64,000 bases of DNA, taken from assembly GCA_029688905.1 (NCBI GenBank), contig JARULB010000001.1, positions 124,001 through 188,000 of the forward strand, read 5' to 3'. How positions within the stretch are numbered: position 1 is the stretch's first letter; every line of letters begins with the position of its first letter. This stretch comes from Balneolales bacterium ANBcel1. Lineage in GTDB: Bacteria > Bacteroidota > Rhodothermia > Balneolales > Natronogracilivirgulaceae. Of this stretch, positions 59,081 to 64,000 are shown piece after piece. The translations under genes were made by a program, and so were the position numbers. The notes under the pieces are model-generated. The model was given only the letters and a program-made list of their open reading frames with translations, did not search any database and was not told the DNA's origin.

Positions 59081-60400
59081 ATGAAACCATCGAATGTTCG
59101 CACAACAGCTGTTTGGGCTCTATTTATCGTATTTATTCTGACCGGCTTTGCCTGTTCGGGGACAACGGAGCACTCCGGACAGAGTGTCCCGGTAACACTG
59201 GAGCAGGACGGGGACGGGAATTACACCATCTATCGTGACGGGGAACCCTATTTCATCAAGGGAGCAGGCGGAAGCTCCCGTCTTGACATGCTGGTGGAGA
59301 CCGGAGGAAACTCCATCAGGACCTGGTCAACCGATGACGCCGGGCGCATTCTCGACGAGGCGCATGAACGCGGCCTTTCCGTCATGCTCGGAATCTGGCT
59401 GCAGCACGAGCGGCACGGGTTCAATTATGATGATGAGGAGGCCGTAGCGCGCCAAAAAAACGAAGCTCGGGAGAAGATTCTGCGCTACCGGGATCATCCC
59501 GCACTCCTGGCATGGGGACTCGGAAATGAAGTCAATCTTCAGTATAGTAACACCCGTGTATGGCACGCTGTCGAGGATATTGCGCAGATGGCAAGGGAGC
59601 TCGCTCCGAACCAACTCGTAACGACCGTCATTGCCGGTATCGATCAGGAAATCGCCCGTCTTGTCACAGAGAAAGTACCCTCCATTGACTTTCTGAGCAT
59701 CAACACCTACGGTGGCCTTGACGATTTGCCGCAGAGAATCCGGGAGACCGCCTGGGACGGGCCTTATGCCGTTACAGAATGGGGGCCTACCGGACACTGG
59801 CAGGTGGATCGTACCGGCTGGGATGTTCCCATTGAGCCCACAAGTACCGAAAAAGCTGCGCAGTATCTTTCCCGGTATCAGAACAGCATTCTGGGGGATC
59901 CGGATCGATGCCTCGGATCATACACCTTTCTCTGGGGACAAAAGCAGGAGACAACTCCCACCTGGTACGGGGTGTTTCTTGAGACCGGGGAGATAACCGA
60001 AGTGGTCGATGTCATGCACTACAACTGGACCGGTGAATGGCCTGAACTGCGGGCTCCATCCATCCACAGCATCACTATAGACGGACTTTCAGCCCGCGAC
60101 GACATCTACCTGAGCCCCGGCGGCACATACATGGCATCGGTTGAGGGTTCCCACCCGAACAACAGCTCCTTCGAAATCCGCTGGGAGTTTCTTCCCGAAA
60201 GCACAGACGTTCAGGTTGGCGGAGATCATGAAGAACGTCCCGAAACCATCTTCGGTCTTGAAGTTGAGAATAAGGGAGAAACACTGGTCTTTCGCGCTCC
60301 TGAACAGCCGGGCCCCTACCGCCTGTTTGTCTATCTGGTGACCGAAGACAACCGTGCCGCTACCGCGAACATTCCGTTCTTTGCAGGCGAGCAACAGTGA
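59081..60400 (+). CDS. Clan GH-A glycosidase, lipoprotein
   Basis: The 439-residue protein has a lipoprotein signal with 'LTGFAC' (Cys25) and a TIM-barrel glycosidase domain. The acid/base Glu is Glu150 in 'AWGLGNEVN' and the nucleophile Glu233 in 'YAVTEWGPTG'; both positions are typical of clan GH-A. The strands 'GGNSIRTWSTDD' and 'FLSINTYGGLDD' also fit. A C-terminal beta domain of about 95 residues follows. The family number is not certain: GH2-like without the sandwich domains, GH5 or GH158 are possible. With GH16 next door a beta-1,3-glucan substrate is likely. It is anchored to the cell surface or periplasm. Confidence 0.82.
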   Translation: MKPSNVRTTAVWALFIVFILTGFACSGTTEHSGQSVPVTLEQDGDGNYTIYRDGEPYFIKGAGGSSRLDMLVETGGNSIRTWSTDDAGRILDEAHERGLSVMLGIWLQHERHGFNYDDEEAVARQKNEAREKILRYRDHPALLAWGLGNEVNLQYSNTRVWHAVEDIAQMARELAPNQLVTTVIAGIDQEIARLVTEKVPSIDFLSINTYGGLDDLPQRIRETAWDGPYAVTEWGPTGHWQVDRTGWDVPIEPTSTEKAAQYLSRYQNSILGDPDRCLGSYTFLWGQKQETTPTWYGVFLETGEITEVVDVMHYNWTGEWPELRAPSIHSITIDGLSARDDIYLSPGGTYMASVEGSHPNNSSFEIRWEFLPESTDVQVGGDHEERPETIFGLEVENKGETLVFRAPEQPGPYRLFVYLVTEDNRAATANIPFFAGEQQ

Positions 60401-60497
60401 CCTTTACCGCTTGTCCATGTCGGACCGACACGCTCGGCTTTGCCTGATACCACAGGATGATGCCCCTCCGCCGATAGCTTGCGACGCCATTTGCGAG

Positions 60498-60537
60498 CAA
60501 AAAAAGGGTTGTTCGCGGTACAAGCGCAAACAACCCT
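60498..60537 (-). terminator. Terminator of the T9SS beta-sandwich gene
   Basis: On the minus strand AGGGTTGTT (60537-60529) and GCGC pair with CGCG and AACAACCCT (60513-60505), an interrupted stem of about 13 bp. Seven T residues follow (60505-60499). It lies about 45 bases after the stop of the T9SS-sorted gene and before the convergent glycosidase gene. Confidence 0.8.
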
Positions 60538-60580
60538 GAAAATATCCGGCTGACAAGTAAGTGTCAGCTGAAATCACACA

Positions 60581-61501
60581 TTACTTGACAAGCGTCAGTG
60601 TGCGTGTGAGTACCTGGTTTCCTGCCTGGAGACGGTACAGATAGACACCGCTGGAAAACCCGGCTGCGTCAAAAGTAACCGAATGCTGTCCGGCTGAGAG
60701 GTGTCCTTCTTCCAGAACTGCGACTTGCTGACCCAGCATGTTATACACGCTCAGTGTCACCTGGGAAGATTCCGGAAGCGCAAAATCGATACTGGTTGTC
60801 GGGTTGAACGGATTCGGGTAGTTCTGGCTCAGTTGCAAGGTCCGGGGAACATCGGAGACTGCCGGCTCGCTGCTGGTCGGCTCTCCCGATACAAACTCGA
60901 AGTGATCCATGAACCAGGTGTCGTTAGCACCGCCTGATGCAGGATCTCCGCTCAGATCTGCGATAACAACAACCCTGTCCCAGGGAGCCTCACCGGCCAG
61001 CTCCTGAATATCCCACTCCAGTTCCACCCACTCTTCCTCGGCAGTCACTTCTGCAAACATTTCAGGGGATTCCGGCCCTACCTGCATCTCAAGCTTCATC
61101 ATAACTTCGATTCCGCCACGTGGTGACCAGACTCTCATGCGGAAGCTCGTCTGCTCATTAATATCGATGGGTTCGGGGAGGTTGTAGAAGAAACCGGCCC
61201 AGCCCTGTGCTCCAGCCGATTTTTCATACCGTAATACATAGTCGGTCTCATTCAGCCCGGATTTATCCGGGTTTTCAATTCTTTCCAGAACTGCACCCTC
61301 AAACGGGAACATTACAGGGTCTTCTTCCCAGTTGATCTCCTCGTCATCAAAATTGAACGTCCAGGGAAGAGGTACGAGATCAGCGTCATCCTCTGAGGGG
61401 GGCGGATCCAGAACCTGTCCAGCGGCGGTGCTGAACATAAACATTGGCAAAAATAAGCCAAGAACCATGTATTTCATCGTTGCTGTAAGCTTGTTATTCA
61501 T
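60581..61501 (-). CDS. Secreted beta-sandwich protein with T9SS sorting domain
   Basis: The 306-residue protein has a signal peptide ('YMVLGLFLPMFMFSTAAG'), a galactose-binding-like beta-sandwich of about 180 residues ('WTFNFDDEEINWEED', 'GWAGFFYNLPEPIDINEQTS', 'WVELEWDIQELAGEAPWDRV', 'TWFMDHFEFVSG'), and a C-terminal type IX sorting domain ('LSQNYPNPFNPTTSIDFALP', 'YNMLGQQVAVL', 'GVYLYRLQAG'). It has no catalytic motif and is probably a surface glycan-binding protein. I chose Met 61501; the frame extends to a GTG at 61576. It is divergent from the GH16 gene and shares the sorting domain with it. Confidence 0.85.
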   Translation of the reverse strand: MNNKLTATMKYMVLGLFLPMFMFSTAAGQVLDPPPSEDDADLVPLPWTFNFDDEEINWEEDPVMFPFEGAVLERIENPDKSGLNETDYVLRYEKSAGAQGWAGFFYNLPEPIDINEQTSFRMRVWSPRGGIEVMMKLEMQVGPESPEMFAEVTAEEEWVELEWDIQELAGEAPWDRVVVIADLSGDPASGGANDTWFMDHFEFVSGEPTSSEPAVSDVPRTLQLSQNYPNPFNPTTSIDFALPESSQVTLSVYNMLGQQVAVLEEGHLSAGQHSVTFDAAGFSSGVYLYRLQAGNQVLTRTLTLVK

Positions 61502-61920
61502 AGCATCCTCAATATTATTAATTCTTGTTACTCCAGCTTCGGCGCAACACGGGCTGATAGCGCTTTCCGTACGCACCGGTTTTGTCGATCTGACTTACCT
61601 TATGTTACTATAGTTACAATAAAAATGCAAATATTTCCCACAATCAATACAACTATATTGCGCTTTTTTCATTCCCCGCCAGATGCAAAATACCGGTGTA
61701 TCGTGCTGAAAGCGGGCCTATGGGATTGCAAAAACAGGATTAGTCACTATCATATTACATACTTGGCGCGTGAATCAGCCACATGAACCCAACGGGAAAC
61801 ATATTGCAAAATATTTCATTTTTTGCAATATTGATATAAAACAAGAATATACCCAACAGGCTGCAGTCGTTTTTCCGGTACAGAAATCAGCCGGAAACTG
61901 TCGATAAAACCGGAGAACCC
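61502..61920. other. Divergent regulatory region of the two T9SS genes
   Basis: The 419-base AT-rich stretch between the T9SS beta-sandwich gene and the GH16 gene must hold both promoters. It contains several TGCAAA-type elements: ATGCAAATATTT at 61626-61637, GATGCAAAATA near 61682-61692, GATTGCAAAAA near 61725-61735, and the inverted repeat at 61801-61831. No open frame with protein character or RNA gene is seen. Confidence 0.6.
61801..61831 (+). promoter_or_regulatory. Perfect inverted repeat upstream of the GH16 gene
   Basis: ATATTGCAAAA (61801-61811) and TTTTGCAATAT (61821-61831) are perfect inverted copies around nine bases. The arms lack a GC-rich stem and a T-run follows neither, so a protein-binding operator is more likely than a terminator. 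It lies 90 bases before the GH16 start codon. The LacI protein encoded in the locus is a candidate binder, but classic LacI operators have a central CG and no nine-base spacer. Confidence 0.65.
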
Positions 61921-63045
61921 ATGACACTTAACAGAATTACATCCATCTCTTTTTTGCTTTTTGCGATACATCTGCTTGTCTCACAGCCGGCTGTATCACA
62001 GGACTGGCAGCTGGTCTGGTCCGATGAATTTGGTACAGAAACCCTGGATACCACCAATTGGGAATACATGATCGGTACCGGTTCTCAGTATGGTGTTCCG
62101 GCAGGCTGGGGCAACAGTGAGCTTCAGTACTACACCGACCGCGAAGAAAACATCTTCGTCCAGGATGGCAAGCTGCATATTGTTGCCAGGGAAGAATCCT
62201 ACAGAACCAGGAACTACACCTCGGCCCGCATCCGCTCTCTTGGCAAAGCCGATTTCCGGTACGGCAAATTTGAAGTACGCGCCAGGATGCCAAAAGGCCA
62301 GGGCCTGTGGCCTGCTATATGGATGCTCCCGACGGATAATGTCTATGGCGGATGGCCCCGAAGCGGGGAAATCGACATTCTTGAAATCGTGGGGCATGAG
62401 CCACATATCGCCCATGGAACCATTCACTATGGTGAGTCGGCAGGTGCCGGACATTCACTTACCGGGGGACGATACATCCTCAGAGATGGCAGTACCTTCA
62501 ATGATGATTTCCACATTTTCTCAATAATATGGGAGCCTGAAAGAATCGAATGGTATGTGAACGGTAATTTATATCACTTTGCAACTCCGGGTCATACCAA
62601 TCCCTACCCCTGGGTTTTTGATCAGAAATTCCATCTTTTGCTTAATGTTGCCGTGGGTGGCAACTGGCCGGGCAATCCCGACAACACCACCGAATTTCCA
62701 CAGGAGATGGTCGTTGACTGGATCCGTGTATATCAGGATGCGACGCTCACCTCCGCGGGCGATGAAACAGAGGAAAGGCCCGGTTCTTTTACCCTCTCCC
62801 AAAACTACCCCAACCCGTTCAACCCAACCACCAATATTTCGTTTGAAATCGCAGAAGCCGGACACGTATCCATCAAGGTGTATGACATGCTAGGCCGTTT
62901 GGTCGCCCGGCCGGTCAACGGTGACTTCCACACCGGAAGCCACACCATCAGCTTCGATGCAAGCAACCTGAGCTCCGGCACATACATCTACCGTCTGGAG
63001 TCCGGTGGCTACGAACAGGCGCGAACCATGCAGCTGATGAAATAG
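61921..63045 (+). CDS. GH16 beta-glucanase with T9SS sorting domain
   Basis: The 374-residue secreted enzyme has a signal peptide (to about residue 26), a GH16 jelly-roll domain and a C-terminal type IX sorting domain. The catalytic motif is 'SGEIDILEIVGHEP' with Glu150 (nucleophile), Asp152 and Glu155 (acid/base). Flanking segments 'GNSELQYYTDREEN', 'GLWPAIWMLPTDN', 'FHIFSIIWEPERIEWYVNG' and 'NVAVGGNWPGNPD' are typical of endo-1,3(4)-beta-glucanases (laminarinases). The tail 'LSQNYPNPFNPTTNISFEIA' and 'SGTYIYRLESGG' directs secretion through the T9SS to the cell surface. Substrate is inferred from the family. A perfect inverted repeat lies upstream. Confidence 0.93.
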   Translation: MTLNRITSISFLLFAIHLLVSQPAVSQDWQLVWSDEFGTETLDTTNWEYMIGTGSQYGVPAGWGNSELQYYTDREENIFVQDGKLHIVAREESYRTRNYTSARIRSLGKADFRYGKFEVRARMPKGQGLWPAIWMLPTDNVYGGWPRSGEIDILEIVGHEPHIAHGTIHYGESAGAGHSLTGGRYILRDGSTFNDDFHIFSIIWEPERIEWYVNGNLYHFATPGHTNPYPWVFDQKFHLLLNVAVGGNWPGNPDNTTEFPQEMVVDWIRVYQDATLTSAGDETEERPGSFTLSQNYPNPFNPTTNISFEIAEAGHVSIKVYDMLGRLVARPVNGDFHTGSHTISFDASNLSSGTYIYRLESGGYEQARTMQLMK

Positions 63046-63063
63046 GCATTAGCTCCTTATCAG

Positions 63064-63105
63064 GCGGGCCGGGCACGATCCGGCCTGCATTCTTTGGTTT
63101 TTTTT
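63064..63105 (+). terminator. Terminator after the GH16 gene
   Basis: GCGGGCCGG (63064-63072) pairs over nine positions with CCGGCCTGC (63080-63088), with one G-T pair, around a seven-base loop. A T-rich run follows (63091-63105) after a few unpaired bases. It lies 20 bases past the GH16 stop and separates that gene from the CotH gene. Confidence 0.75.
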
Positions 63106-63201
63106 CCCGGATCAACAAATTCCATCTTCCGGCTATCCTCCTGAAGCCGGACAGATGGGGCAACTTTTTTATTTCCTTTCTCAACCGACTTCTCCGTAAA
63201 G

Positions 63202-64000
63202 ATGTTTCGATTCTTTGGTACACCCTACCTGCTATTTTTAACCCTCTTTCCCCTGTCAGCACCTGGCAATAACGCAGTCTCCCCACCCGGCTTCTCCCTT
63301 CCGGCAGGAACCTACACCGAGCCATTCGGTTTAACTTTTACCGTACCTGAGGGATCAACAGTCCGATACACCACCAATGGCGAAAAGCCATCGGAATCCT
63401 CAAGGGCCTATGAGAATGGCGCATCCGTTGACATATCGGGATCGGTCATGGTGCGGGCACGTGCATTCCGTGACGGATACGAGCCCAGTGATTCAAAAAC
63501 CAAAACGTTTATTCAGTTGCACCCCAATGTGGCCGACTTTGATTCAAATCTGCCGCTGGTCATTGTAAATCAGTTCGACAATGTCATGCATCCGGAGGGA
63601 CATCACCGCAGCACCGTCCATTTTTCCGTTATCGACCTTGATAGCGACGGGCGCGCACATCTTCTCACCGATGATCTGCACCTTCACAGCCGGTCGGAGT
63701 CCAACTACCGGGGCTCCAGCTCACTTGCGTTTCCGAAAAAACAATTCGGGGTTCGATTGATCGACGAGGCAGGCGATAACCGGAATGAATCCATCCTGGG
63801 ATTGCCCTCCGAAAATAACTGGATCATGCACGCGCCATGGGATGACCGAACGCTGATCCGGAACGCTGTCGCCTATCAGCTGAGCAGCGACATGGGTCGA
63901 TATGCCCCGCGTACCCGGTTTGTGGAATTGTTCCTGCACGAGGGTGACGGCCCGGTTACCGCAGGTCATTATCACGGTGTCTATATGCTGGTCGAGCGAA
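63202..64000 (+). CDS. CotH-kinase-family secreted protein (partial, 3' end missing)
   Basis: The gene starts at ATG 63202 and is open to the right edge (266 residues visible). It has a signal peptide ('FGTPYLLFLTLFPLSAPG'), then a chitobiase/beta-hexosaminidase C-terminal-like (CHB_HEX) beta domain around residues 28-105 ('EGSTVRYTTNGEKPSESS', 'SVMVRARAFRDGYEPSD'). The CotH-kinase N-terminal region follows with 'HSRSESNYRGSSSLAFPKKQ', 'NWIMHAPWDDRTLIRNAVAY' and 'GHYHGVYMLVER'. CotH proteins are atypical protein kinases first known from spore coats and often secreted in FCB bacteria. Family members here often carry a T9SS domain at the unseen end. Placement after GH16 suggests a role in the glycan locus but may be chance. 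Confidence 0.85.
   Translation, partial: MFRFFGTPYLLFLTLFPLSAPGNNAVSPPGFSLPAGTYTEPFGLTFTVPEGSTVRYTTNGEKPSESSRAYENGASVDISGSVMVRARAFRDGYEPSDSKTKTFIQLHPNVADFDSNLPLVIVNQFDNVMHPEGHHRSTVHFSVIDLDSDGRAHLLTDDLHLHSRSESNYRGSSSLAFPKKQFGVRLIDEAGDNRNESILGLPSENNWIMHAPWDDRTLIRNAVAYQLSSDMGRYAPRTRFVELFLHEGDGPVTAGHYHGVYMLVER

Overview
The window looks like a chromosomal segment of an aerobic, FCB-group bacterium, most likely Balneolota/Rhodothermota. The reasons are: two secreted proteins ending in the type IX (Por) sorting domain with the 'LSQNYPNPFNPTT' motif; an alternative complex III (act) operon fused to SCO and A2-type caa3 oxidase genes, as known from Rhodothermus; a single-anchor Bacteroidota-type succinate dehydrogenase; a Bacteroidota-type omega subunit in a yicC-gmk-rpoZ-coaBC run; and a GC-rich, gene-dense layout. 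The assignment to phylum is inference. No rRNA, tRNA, CRISPR array, insertion sequence or prophage was seen.

Layout. 0-4 kb: end of an exported protein, a DUF2914 protein, UDP-glucose dehydrogenase with UDP-glucuronate decarboxylase (UDP-xylose branch), and greA with a terminator-like hairpin in its leader. 4-9.4 kb: TrmH-type methyltransferase, cell-wall amidase, uridine kinase, and an orphan chemoreceptor. 9.4-15 kb: two sister mini-TonB proteins flanking coaX, an SDR, a DUF4296 lipoprotein, RecQ and a DUF1330 protein. 15.3-19 kb: sdhCAB on the minus strand, ending at a strong terminator. 19.5-26 kb: hexosamine-phosphate mutase, then yicC-gmk-rpoZ-coaBC, an unknown anchored protein and a lipase. 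26-30.5 kb (minus): comF, a membrane protein, menG/ubiE, fabZ, panB and surE, the last three overlapping. 31-39.5 kb (plus): rodZ-like gene, ligA, STAS protein, PgpH-type c-di-AMP phosphodiesterase, xerD, mtnA. 39.5-43.3 kb: YrdC/Sua5, a PPi-type phosphofructokinase, an MBL-fold hydrolase and a DUF420 protein.

43.6-56.4 kb is the respiratory block: actABCDEF, a small anchored protein, sco, coxB-A-C-D, all on the plus strand with short gaps. With sdhCAB and menG this gives a path succinate to menaquinone to alternative complex III to cytochrome c to caa3 oxidase.

56.6-64 kb is an accessory carbohydrate region: a solute-binding-like gene whose N-terminus looks frame-disrupted, a LacI regulator, a clan GH-A glycosidase lipoprotein, a T9SS-sorted beta-sandwich protein, a GH16 beta-glucanase with a T9SS tail, and the start of a CotH-kinase protein. 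Repeated TGCAAA motifs and a perfect 11-bp-arm inverted repeat lie between the two T9SS genes. I read this as a beta-1,3-glucan (laminarin-like) locus without SusC/SusD in view; substrate is inference.

I found no clear undescribed multi-gene system. The best leads are the regulatory motif set in the glucan locus, the disrupted binding-protein gene, the greA leader hairpin, the unnamed small membrane protein between actF and sco, and the unknown anchored protein after coaBC.
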